This document shows, piece after piece, positions 1-5,797 of a DNA stretch of 5,797 bases. The DNA is from Pseudomonadota bacterium (lineage in GTDB: Bacteria; Pseudomonadota; Gammaproteobacteria; Steroidobacterales; Steroidobacteraceae): assembly GCA_021815905.1 (NCBI GenBank), contig JAKAZP010000176.1, positions 1 through 5,797 on the forward strand. Reading direction: 5' to 3'. Within the stretch, counting starts at the first letter, position 1, and each line of letters starts with the position of its first letter. The notes under the pieces were generated by a model. That model saw nothing but the letters and a program-made list of their open reading frames with translations. It made no database searches and was not told the DNA's origin. The position numbers and the translations under genes are program-made.

Positions 1-16
1 GAGTAGGGCGCCGCTC

Positions 17-44
17 TTGATAAGGCGGCGGATTCGGCTATAGT
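17..44 (+). promoter_or_regulatory. Putative sigma70 promoter upstream of the small protein gene
   Basis: A -35-like TTGATA (17-22) and a -10-like TATAGT (39-44) each match the sigma70 consensus at five of six bases and are 16 nt apart. Transcription would start near 51, giving a leader of about 60 nt before the ATG at 111. The surroundings (1-110) are visibly richer in A and T than the rest of the window, as expected of a promoter region. It is the best promoter candidate I see and could drive the small gene and possibly the whole downstream set, because no comparable promoter or terminator is evident before lysAC or mrcB. Confidence 0.55.
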
Positions 45-50
45 TCGCAG

Positions 51-110
51 CCTTGGTCTGTGCTCAACTTGTACTTACCCTTTGATTTAGCTCAGGATTT
101 TCGTCACTAG
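51..110 (+). other. Leader region of the small protein gene
   Basis: This stretch would be the 5' untranslated leader if transcription starts near 51. It is AT-rich and holds no ORF or convincing hairpin. A weak Shine-Dalgarno-like CAGGA lies at 93-97, 13 nt before the ATG, which is farther than ideal. A TAG stop at 108-110 directly abuts the ATG and closes that frame upstream. Confidence 0.35.
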
Positions 111-329
111 ATGTCGGAACGAGACAACGAGAGCTTCGATCTCGACGAGGAATTCTTGAGCGGGGCCACCGAGGACAGCACCGATTACGACCGGCTGCTC
201 GACCGGGTGGACAAGCGTGTCCGTACCCAGGGCGGCAAGCGCGGCAAAGCCGCGTGGAGCCGGCTCGAAGAGGTGCTGGCGGACAAGAAGCTCGAGAAGG
301 ATCTGCGGGACTTCGACGAAGAGCTCTGA
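111..329 (+). CDS. Small charged protein, possibly PA3496 family
   Basis: This is a 72-residue soluble protein with no signal peptide or membrane segment. The N-terminal third is acidic (many Asp and Glu in residues 1-28). The middle (about 29-47) is rich in Arg and Lys. The C-terminal part has a helix-like pattern, W49-S-R-L-E-E-V-L, then K60-L, then L65-R-D-F-D. A short protein ending in an 'R-x-L-E ... L ... K-x-L ... L-x-D' helix resembles the PA3496 family, which databases label a putative envelope integrity protein. I make this match from memory of the pattern, so it is tentative, and the family's molecular function is not established. Codon use is strongly G/C-ending like its neighbours, and the preceding promoter supports a real gene. 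The ATG at 111 is the only sensible start. It lies 166 nt before lysAC on the same strand. Confidence 0.7.
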   Translation: MSERDNESFDLDEEFLSGATEDSTDYDRLLDRVDKRVRTQGGKRGKAAWSRLEEVLADKKLEKDLRDFDEEL

Positions 330-378
330 AACGCTTGCGGGAAGCGACGTCCCGGTCCTGCGCGGAGCGCATGAGCAC

Positions 379-458
379 CATTCGACCCGAGCGCAGCGGT
401 GCCGCCGGGAATCCCGGCTCCGCCCACGGGGCCTGCTCGACCCAAGCGCCTCGGAATG
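379..458. repeat. Imperfect inverted repeat, REP-like
   Basis: The left arm begins CATTC (379-383) and continues with CGAGCGC (388-394). The right arm, 446-458, reads GCGCCTCGGAATG and is nearly complementary to the left arm, with three extra bases on the left and one extra on the right. Between them, GCCGGG (404-409) and CCCGGC (413-418) form a perfect stem with a 3-nt loop. Short elements with ends of the CATTCCGAG type are common dispersed intergenic repeats in bacteria, so this may be one copy. Repetition elsewhere in the genome cannot be judged from one window. Confidence 0.35.
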
Positions 459-483
459 ACGGCCGCCCTCGCAGCAGCTTGCC

Positions 484-489
484 AGGAAG
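484..489 (+). promoter_or_regulatory. Ribosome binding site of lysAC
   Basis: AGGAAG lies 6 nt before the GTG at 496 and supports that GTG as the start. No ATG, GTG or TTG lies in frame between this codon and the upstream in-frame stop at 457-459, so no longer version of the protein is possible. Confidence 0.65.
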
Positions 490-495
490 ATTCAA

Positions 496-3081
496 GTGAT
501 TCGCACCCCTTCCGAATGGATCGTGCTCAAGTTCGGAGGAACCAGCGTCTCGTCCCTCGCCAACTGGCGCAACATCGTCGAGGTCACCGCCGCCCGGCGC
601 GCCGAGGGGGCGCGCGTCCTCATCGTGCACTCGGCGCTGAGCGGGATCACGGACCGACTCGAGAAATTGCTCGAGGCCGCCCGGGGCGAGGCGCACGAGG
701 AGGAGCTCCGCCTGATCGAGCAGCGGCACCGCGGTCTCGCCGCCGAGCTCGGGATCGCGCTCGGGGACGCCTGTGAGCGTCAGCTCGCGGAGCTGCGCCA
801 GATCGCCGAAGGCGTCGCGCTCATCGGCGAGGTGAGCGACCGGACGCGGGCTCGGGTCATGTCCGCCGGCGAGCTCATGGCGACGGACCTCGGCGCGCGC
901 TTCCTCGCCGCGCAGGGGCTCGCGGTGCAATGGGCCGATGCGCGCTCGATGCTGCTCGCCGAGGAGCGCGCCAGCGCCTCCTTCAGGGCGAGTGTGCTGT
1001 CGGCGGTGTGCAACTTCGCCCCCGACGGTGGGCTCGAGGAGCGCCTCGGAGTCATGGCTCCGGTGGTCGTGACCCAGGGCTTCATCGCGAGCGACGGCGA
1101 GGGCAACACGGTGCTGCTCGGGCGGGGAGGCTCGGACACCTCGGCGGCCTATCTCGCCGCGAAGCTGCGCGCCCGGCGGCTGGAGATCTGGACCGACGTG
1201 CCGGGCATGTTCAGCGCCAATCCACGCTCGACGCCGACCGCCCGGCTGCTGCGCTCGCTGCACTACGACGAGGCGCAGGAGATCGCGACCAGCGGCGCGA
1301 AGGTGCTGCATCCGCGCTGCATCCTGCCGGCGCGCCAGTACCGCATCCCGTTGCACGTGTACGCGACACAGGCCCCGGAGCTCGAGGGGACGGTGCTGTC
1401 CGCCGAGGGGGGCGACGGCAACGCGCAGGTGAAGGCGGTGTGCACGAAGAAAGGCCTCACCCTCGTCTCGATGGAGAGCCCGGGGATGTGGCATCAGGTG
1501 GGCTTCCTCGCGGATGCCTTCCAGGTGTTCAAGAGCCACGGCATGTCGGTCGATCTGATCTCGACCTCCGAGACCAACGTGACCGTCTCGCTCGATCCCG
1601 CCGCGAACACCCTTGATGAGACCGAGCTCGGTGGCCTGGTGAGCGATCTGTCGCGGCTGTGCCGCGTGCAGGTGATCGGTCCGTGCGCCTCGGTCAGCCT
1701 CGTGGGACGGAACATCCGGGGCATCCTGCACCAGCTCGGCGGGGCGTTCGAGTGCTTCGAGGAGCAGAAGATCTACCTCGTGAGCCAGGCCGCCAACGAT
1801 CTGAACTTCACCTTCGTCGTCGATGAGCGCCAGGGCGACCGCCTGGTCGAGCAGCTGCACGAGCTGCTGATCCGCCCGGTCCCGGGCGACCGGGTGCTGG
1901 GTCCCACCTGGGCGCAGCTGTTCGCGAAGCCCGCGGACACCACGGCGCGCGCCTCGCCCTGGTGGCGCGCGCGGCGCGAGCGGCTCCTCGCGGCGCTCGA
2001 TGCGCGCGCGTGCGCGTTCGTCTACGACCTCGACACGGCGCGCGATGCCGCCCGGGCGCTCAAGGCCCTGGGGTCGGTGGCGCGCGTGCACTACTCGGTG
2101 AAGGCGAACCCGCATCCGCGACTGCTGCGCGCGCTGAGGGAAGAGGGCATCGAGCTCGAGTGCGTCTCGCGCGGAGAGCTCGAGCGGGTGCTGGATCTGT
2201 TTGCGGACCTCGACCCGCGGCGTGTGCTGTACACCCCGAATTTCGCCTCCCGCGAGGAGTACGCCTGGGCGCTCGAGCGCGGGGTGCAGGTGACGGTCGA
2301 CAACCTCTACGCGCTCGCCGAATGGGGTCCGATGTTCCGGGGCCGCGAGCTGTTCGCGCGCATCGACACGGGCGTGGGGGCCGGCCACCATCAGCACGTG
2401 CGCACCGCCGGCGCGCACGCCAAGTTCGGCGTGCCGACCGCGGATCTCGAGCGCCTGAGAGCCGAGGCGGCGCGCTCGGGCGCGCGCATCGTCGGCCTGC
2501 AGGCGCACGTCGGCAGCGGAATTTTCGATGTGGCGACCTGGGAGCGCACCGCGCGGCAGCTGGCGGAGCTCGCCGGCCGCTTCGAGACGGTGCGGGTGGT
2601 CGATTTCGGCGGCGGACTCGGAGTGCCCGAGACCCCCGAGCAGCCGGGCGTGGACCTCGCGTGCCTCGACACGCTGCTCGCGGCGGTGCGGGCCGAGCAC
2701 CGGGGGCTCGAGCTGTGGATGGAGCCGGGGCGCTATCTCGCGGCGCCGGCGGGGGTGCTGCTCGCGCGGGTGACTCAGTTGAAGAGCAAGGGCGAGGTGC
2801 GCTACGTCGGCGTCGCGACCGGCATGAACTCCCTGATCCGCCCGGCACTCTATGGAGCGTACCATGAGATCGTCAACCTCACGCGGCTCGATGAGCCCGC
2901 TACCGAGCTGGTGAACGTCGTGGGTCCGATCTGCGAGAGCGCCGACGTGCTCGGCCACGGCCGGCTCCTGCCCCCCACGCGCGAGGGCGACGTGCTCCTC
3001 ATCGCCAACACCGGGGCCTACGGTCGCGCGATGAGCTCGCACTACAATCTGCGCGAGCCGGCCGAGGAGCTCGTCATCTGA
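496..3081 (+). CDS. lysAC: Bifunctional aspartate kinase / diaminopimelate decarboxylase
   Basis: This 861-residue cytoplasmic fusion carries the first and last steps of lysine synthesis: phosphorylation of L-aspartate, and decarboxylation of meso-diaminopimelate to L-lysine. The aspartate kinase half (about 8-300) has the nucleotide-binding K12-F-G-G-T-S, G209-RGGSDTSA, TDVPGM (233-238) and GAKVLHPR (267-274). Two ACT-type regulatory regions follow (about 320-390 and 395-470), the first with the segment around 350-365 typical of lysine- or threonine-inhibited kinases. The decarboxylase half (about 480-861) is a fold-type III PLP enzyme: the Schiff-base lysine is K536 in YSVKAN, followed by HVGSG (671-675), the phosphate-binding GGG (705-707), EPGR (743-746), C813-E-S and Y842 in GAYG. 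All the catalytic motifs I know of are present, so both halves should be active. Feedback inhibition through the ACT regions is expected from the family. The GTG start is set by its ribosome binding site. The mrcB gene starts 11 nt after the stop, suggesting one operon. Confidence 0.96.
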   Translation: MIRTPSEWIVLKFGGTSVSSLANWRNIVEVTAARRAEGARVLIVHSALSGITDRLEKLLEAARGEAHEEELRLIEQRHRGLAAELGIALGDACERQLAELRQIAEGVALIGEVSDRTRARVMSAGELMATDLGARFLAAQGLAVQWADARSMLLAEERASASFRASVLSAVCNFAPDGGLEERLGVMAPVVVTQGFIASDGEGNTVLLGRGGSDTSAAYLAAKLRARRLEIWTDVPGMFSANPRSTPTARLLRSLHYDEAQEIATSGAKVLHPRCILPARQYRIPLHVYATQAPELEGTVLSAEGGDGNAQVKAVCTKKGLTLVSMESPGMWHQVGFLADAFQVFKSHGMSVDLISTSETNVTVSLDPAANTLDETELGGLVSDLSRLCRVQVIGPCASVSLVGRNIRGILHQLGGAFECFEEQKIYLVSQAANDLNFTFVVDERQGDRLVEQLHELLIRPVPGDRVLGPTWAQLFAKPADTTARASPWWRARRERLLAALDARACAFVYDLDTARDAARALKALGSVARVHYSVKANPHPRLLRALREEGIELECVSRGELERVLDLFADLDPRRVLYTPNFASREEYAWALERGVQVTVDNLYALAEWGPMFRGRELFARIDTGVGAGHHQHVRTAGAHAKFGVPTADLERLRAEAARSGARIVGLQAHVGSGIFDVATWERTARQLAELAGRFETVRVVDFGGGLGVPETPEQPGVDLACLDTLLAAVRAEHRGLELWMEPGRYLAAPAGVLLARVTQLKSKGEVRYVGVATGMNSLIRPALYGAYHEIVNLTRLDEPATELVNVVGPICESADVLGHGRLLPPTREGDVLLIANTGAYGRAMSSHYNLREPAEELVI

Positions 3082-3092
3082 ATAAGCGCTCG

Positions 3093-5423
3093 ATGCGGCG
3101 GTCCCCCTCGCCACGGGGCAAGTCCCCGCGCCGGCGCGTGCGCGGCGGAACGTGGCGGCTCGGCGCGCTCGCCGCCGCCGCCTTGCTGATCTGCGCCGGG
3201 TACGTCCTCTACCTCGATCGCCTGGTGGTCGACCGCTTCGAGCACCTGCGGTGGACCTTGCCCGCGCGCGTCTATGCCGCTCCTCTTCAGCTCTATGCCG
3301 GGCTCGATCTCGATCAGGGGCAGCTCGAGCACGAGCTCTCGAGGCTCTCGTATCGGCGGGTGAGCCGGCTCGTGCACCCCGGAAGCTATCGCGTCGAGGG
3401 TGAGCGGATCGAGGTCGCGCTGCGGCCCGCCGTGTTCGCCGACGGCTCGCGGCCGGCGAGCCGGCTCGAGGTCTCCTTCGGCGCCTCCGGGATCGCAGCG
3501 CTCGAGAACGGCTCGGGCGCGCAGGTTCCCGTGATCCGGCTCGATCCGCTGCTCATCGGCAGCATCTTTCCGAGCGATGGCGTCGATCGGATCGTGGTCG
3601 CGCCGAAGGAGGTTCCGCCGCTTCTGCCGGCGGCGCTGAAGGCAGTGGAGGATCGCACGTTCGACACCAACTACGGGATCGATCCCACGGCCATCCTGCG
3701 CGCCCTGTGGGTCGATCTGCGGTCGCGCCGCATCGAGGAGGGCGGCAGCACGCTCACTCAGCAGCTCGTCAAGAGTTACTTCCTCTCGAACCGGCGGACG
3801 CTCTGGCGCAAGCTCCGGGAGGCGATCATGGCCGTCGTGCTGGCGACGCACTTCGGCAAGAACGACGTCATGGACGCCTACATCAACGACATCTTCCTCG
3901 GACAGGACGGCGACCGCTCGATCCACGGCTTCGGGCTCGCGAGCGAGTTCTACTTCGGCAGGCCGCTCGGGGAGCTCGATCTGCCGCAGATCGCAACGCT
4001 GGTGGCCATCGTGCGCGGCCCGACGTACTACGATCCGCGCCGCCATCCCGAGCGTGTGCTCGCGCGGCGCAACCTCGTGCTGAAGATCCTCGCGCAGCAG
4101 CACGTCATCGGCCGCTCCGCCGCCTGGGCGGCCGAGCGTCAGCCCCTCGGAATCGCGCGCCATGCGACCGGGGCTTACTACCCGGCGTATCTCGACCTCG
4201 TCCGGCGCACGCTCCAGCGCGACTATCCGGAGAGTGAGCTCACCGAGAGCGGCCTGCGCATCTACACGAGCCTCGAGCCGCGGGTGCAGGGGCTCGCCGA
4301 GCGCTCGCTCGAGACCCAGCTCGAGCGGCTCGACCGCCGCCATCACCTGCGCCGCGAGAAGCTCGAGGGCGCCGTCGTGGTCACCTCGCCGCAAAGCGGC
4401 GACGTGCTCGCGATCGTCGGCGGCCGCGATGTCGATTTCGACGGCTTCAACCGCGCGCTCGATGCGCGCCGCTCGATCGGCTCGCTGGTGAAGCCCTTCA
4501 TCTACCTGACGGCGCTCGAGACCGGGCGCTACAACGCGAGCAGCATCGTCGAGGACGAGCCGATCGCCGTGAAGCTCGCCAGCGGGCGCTATTGGCGTCC
4601 CGAGAACTACACTCGCGTCAGCCACGGTCCGGTGCCGCTGGTGCGCGCACTCGCCGACTCGCTGAATCAGGCGACCGTCGGACTCGGAATGGACATCGGG
4701 CTGGCGAGGATCACGCAGACGCTCATGCGCTTCGGGCTGACGCAGCGGCCGGATGAGGTGCCGGCGATGCTGCTCGGGGCGGAGGATCTCTCGCCGCTCG
4801 AGGTCGCGCAGCTCTACAACGGGCTCGCCAATGGAGGATTTCGCACGCCCCTGCGCGCGGTGCAGGCGGTGGTGAGCGCGGACGGGAAGGCGCTCAAGGC
4901 CTTTCCGGTCGAAGTGACGCCGGTCGCGCCTCCCGCCGATGTGTATCAGGTGGTCGACATGATGGAGAACGTGCTGACTCACGGCACCGGCGTGCCGGCG
5001 CTCGGCATTCTGCCGCCGGGACTGACGACCGCCGGCAAGACCGGGACCTCGCAACAGGATCGGGACAGCTGGTTCGCCGGATTCTCCGGCAGCGATCTCG
5101 CGGTGGTGTGGGTGGGGTACGATCACAACCAGCCGACGCACCTCACGGGCTCCGAGGGAGCGCTGCCGGTGTGGGCGCACCTGATGGCCTCGCTCGGCAC
5201 GGTCCCGCTGCAGATGCCGCCGCCCCAAGGCGTGACGGAGACGTGGATCGACTTCAAGACCGGGCTCGGAGCCCCGCCGGGCTGTCCCGGTGCCGATCCG
5301 GTGCAGGTCGCCGTGCCGGTCGGCACCCAGGTGCCCCCGATGGCCGGGTGCGGCGGCCTCGGGCAGACGGTCGGAACGATGCTCGATCGGGCGGGGCGGT
5401 GGCTGCACCATCTCGTCCACTGA
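3093..5423 (+). CDS. mrcB: Penicillin-binding protein 1B, bifunctional peptidoglycan synthase
   Basis: This 776-residue class A PBP polymerises lipid II into glycan strands and crosslinks the stem peptides at the outer face of the inner membrane. A short Arg-rich cytoplasmic tail precedes one membrane segment (about 23-41). Residues about 65-155 correspond to the UB2H domain of E. coli PBP1B, where the lipoprotein activator LpoB docks. The GT51 domain (about 165-335) has E186-D-R-x-F, G218-STLTQQL and RKLRE ending in E243; the two glutamates are 57 residues apart, as in E. coli (E233 and E290). The transpeptidase has S464-L-V-K467, S523-L-N525 and K649-T-G-T-S. Two cysteines near the C-terminus (C731, C753) resemble a pair in E. 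coli PBP1B. In GT motif 1 the usual His is N193. The start has no clear Shine-Dalgarno and lies 11 nt after lysAC, so translational coupling is likely. A GTG at 3138 is a weaker alternative start. Confidence 0.97.
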   Translation: MRRSPSPRGKSPRRRVRGGTWRLGALAAAALLICAGYVLYLDRLVVDRFEHLRWTLPARVYAAPLQLYAGLDLDQGQLEHELSRLSYRRVSRLVHPGSYRVEGERIEVALRPAVFADGSRPASRLEVSFGASGIAALENGSGAQVPVIRLDPLLIGSIFPSDGVDRIVVAPKEVPPLLPAALKAVEDRTFDTNYGIDPTAILRALWVDLRSRRIEEGGSTLTQQLVKSYFLSNRRTLWRKLREAIMAVVLATHFGKNDVMDAYINDIFLGQDGDRSIHGFGLASEFYFGRPLGELDLPQIATLVAIVRGPTYYDPRRHPERVLARRNLVLKILAQQHVIGRSAAWAAERQPLGIARHATGAYYPAYLDLVRRTLQRDYPESELTESGLRIYTSLEPRVQGLAERSLETQLERLDRRHHLRREKLEGAVVVTSPQSGDVLAIVGGRDVDFDGFNRALDARRSIGSLVKPFIYLTALETGRYNASSIVEDEPIAVKLASGRYWRPENYTRVSHGPVPLVRALADSLNQATVGLGMDIGLARITQTLMRFGLTQRPDEVPAMLLGAEDLSPLEVAQLYNGLANGGFRTPLRAVQAVVSADGKALKAFPVEVTPVAPPADVYQVVDMMENVLTHGTGVPALGILPPGLTTAGKTGTSQQDRDSWFAGFSGSDLAVVWVGYDHNQPTHLTGSEGALPVWAHLMASLGTVPLQMPPPQGVTETWIDFKTGLGAPPGCPGADPVQVAVPVGTQVPPMAGCGGLGQTVGTMLDRAGRWLHHLVH

Positions 5424-5434
5424 GATCGGGCGGC

Positions 5435-5440
5435 GGGAGA
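5435..5440 (+). promoter_or_regulatory. Ribosome binding site for the lipoprotein gene
   Basis: GGGAGA lies 6 nt before a TTG at 5447, and 24 nt before the in-frame ATG at 5465. The spacing favours the TTG as the real start of the lipoprotein gene. Confidence 0.5.
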
Positions 5441-5446
5441 AACATC

Positions 5447-5686
5447 TTGCGGCGTGCGCAACCCATGAACGACGGTGACGCGAACTCCTTCCCGCTCGAG
5501 CGCTCGGGCCCGCGACTCCCGAGCCGGCTCATCCCCGGCGTGCTGGCGCTGGCGGGGCTCCTCTCGAGCTGCGCGATCCTCGCGCCCCCGCCGCCGCCCG
5601 CGGCGGGCCGGCCCGCACCGGCACCGGCCCGAGCATGGGGCCGCATTCGAACCTGGCGGAGCACCTGGTGCAATGCCTCAACGTGA
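5447..5686 (+). CDS. Putative outer-membrane lipoprotein after mrcB, apparently frameshifted
   Basis: Read from the TTG at 5447 this frame encodes 79 residues; from the ATG at 5465 it encodes 73. Counting from the ATG, a hydrophobic stretch (about 22-34) leads to a lipobox L33-S-S-C36, the site for lipidation after signal peptidase II cleavage. Ala at +2 fits sorting to the outer membrane. A Pro/Ala-rich linker follows (about 40-57), as in many lipoproteins. The n-region before the hydrophobic core is unusually long. Codon use is strongly G/C-ending up to about 5615 and then worsens, while the +1 frame (codons starting at 5635) becomes the better coding frame, so the TGA at 5684-5686 is probably not the true end. 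The gene begins 23 nt after mrcB. In Pseudomonas aeruginosa that position holds the gene for LpoP, the lipoprotein activator of PBP1B; the analogy is inferred from position and linker, not from a recognised domain. Confidence 0.6.
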   Translation: MRRAQPMNDGDANSFPLERSGPRLPSRLIPGVLALAGLLSSCAILAPPPPPAAGRPAPAPARAWGRIRTWRSTWCNAST

Positions 5687-5797
5687 TTTGCGGCCGCTTC
5701 GTGCGCGAGGGTGAAAGGATCGGCAATCCGGGTGTCCTGATGCCGCGCTATCCGAGACCGTGTCAGGTCATCCCGGGCCGACGCTCCTACGACAAAG
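5635..5797 (+). CDS. Open reading frame cut by the window edge; likely continuation of the lipoprotein
   Basis: From an ATG at 5635 this frame stays open for 54 codons to the window edge, and it is free of stops back to 5479. The peptide has a mixed, protein-like composition (for example NLAEHLVQCLNV, then ICGRFVREGERIG), and roughly three quarters of its codons end in G or C. That is better than the frame of the preceding lipoprotein over the same bases. There is no Shine-Dalgarno before the ATG, and it would overlap the lipoprotein frame by 52 nt, so an independent gene is less likely than one lipoprotein gene interrupted by a one-base shift. I recognise no domain. Three cysteines are present in the visible part. 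Confidence 0.45.
   Translation, partial: MGPHSNLAEHLVQCLNVICGRFVREGERIGNPGVLMPRYPRPCQVIPGRRSYDK

Larger units (their letters stand above)
330..495 (+). other. Intergenic region before lysAC with a nested inverted repeat
   Basis: No gene on either strand is supported in these 166 nt. The region contains an imperfect outer inverted repeat (379-394 with 446-458) enclosing a perfect 6-bp hairpin (404-418). No run of T follows the hairpin, so it does not look like an intrinsic terminator. I find no lysine-riboswitch core and no convincing promoter. An in-frame TGA at 457-459 closes the lysAC frame upstream. The layout suggests a small intergenic repeat or an mRNA structure between two cotranscribed genes, but its function is unknown. 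Confidence 0.5.

Noticed and set aside
85..110. TTTAGCTCAG, resembling a tRNA D-arm
   Set aside because: The flanks do not form an acceptor stem, an anticodon arm or a T-arm, so this is a chance match in the leader.
404..418. Hairpin as an intrinsic terminator of the small gene
   Set aside because: The 6-bp GC stem has no following T-run; the next bases are GC-rich.
330..495. Possible lysine riboswitch before the lysine-pathway gene
   Set aside because: The length is about right, but I see none of the conserved lysine-riboswitch core or its multi-helix layout, only a small nested inverted repeat.
64..3114. A 1016-residue open frame on the minus strand opposite lysAC
   Set aside because: It lies antisense to a gene with complete catalytic motifs, has a low-complexity Arg/His/Ala/Glu-rich composition and no recognisable domain. 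It is what a GC-rich gene with G/C-ending codons produces on its other strand.
3042..5420. A 792-residue open frame on the minus strand opposite mrcB
   Set aside because: Same reasoning: it mirrors the PBP1B gene, is rich in Arg, His and Glu, and shows no domain or credible start context.
5424..5446. Terminator after mrcB
   Set aside because: The 23-nt gap shows no hairpin with a T-run and contains the ribosome binding site of the next gene, so read-through is expected.
5475..5714. A 79-residue plus-strand frame overlapping the lipoprotein
   Set aside because: It is Arg/Ser/Pro-rich, lacks a ribosome binding site and ignores the lipobox visible in the other frame. It is a shadow frame.

Overview
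The window looks like a chromosomal stretch from a high-GC gammaproteobacterium, most plausibly from the Xanthomonadales or a nearby lineage. The evidence is a fused aspartate kinase-diaminopimelate decarboxylase gene (an arrangement known from Xanthomonas and Xylella), a PBP1B-type class A penicillin-binding protein with a gammaproteobacterial domain plan, and very strong G/C preference at third codon positions. The assignment is inferred from gene content only.

Layout, all on the + strand. At 1-110 a comparatively AT-rich segment holds a good sigma70-like promoter and a leader of about 60 nt. At 111-329 lies a gene for a 72-residue, highly charged small protein that may belong to the PA3496 family. 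At 330-495 is a non-coding gap with a nested imperfect inverted repeat. At 496-3081 is lysAC, encoding the first and last enzymes of lysine synthesis in one polypeptide. After an 11-nt gap, 3093-5423 is mrcB, encoding PBP1B with a membrane anchor, a UB2H-like region, a GT51 glycosyltransferase and a transpeptidase. After a further 23 nt, from 5447, a lipoprotein gene begins. Its reading frame appears to shift at about 5585-5640 and continue off the right edge.

The genes fit together around the cell wall. LysAC controls entry into the aspartate pathway and removes meso-diaminopimelate, the peptidoglycan crosslinking residue, by converting it to lysine. PBP1B polymerises and crosslinks peptidoglycan. 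A lipoprotein with a proline-rich linker directly after mrcB is where Pseudomonas aeruginosa encodes LpoP, the PBP1B activator, so this gene is a reasonable candidate for that role.

I see no mobile element, CRISPR array, RNA gene or clearly new system. The points most worth following up are the identity and apparent frameshift of the lipoprotein gene, the inverted repeat before lysAC, and a His-to-Asn difference in the first glycosyltransferase motif of PBP1B.
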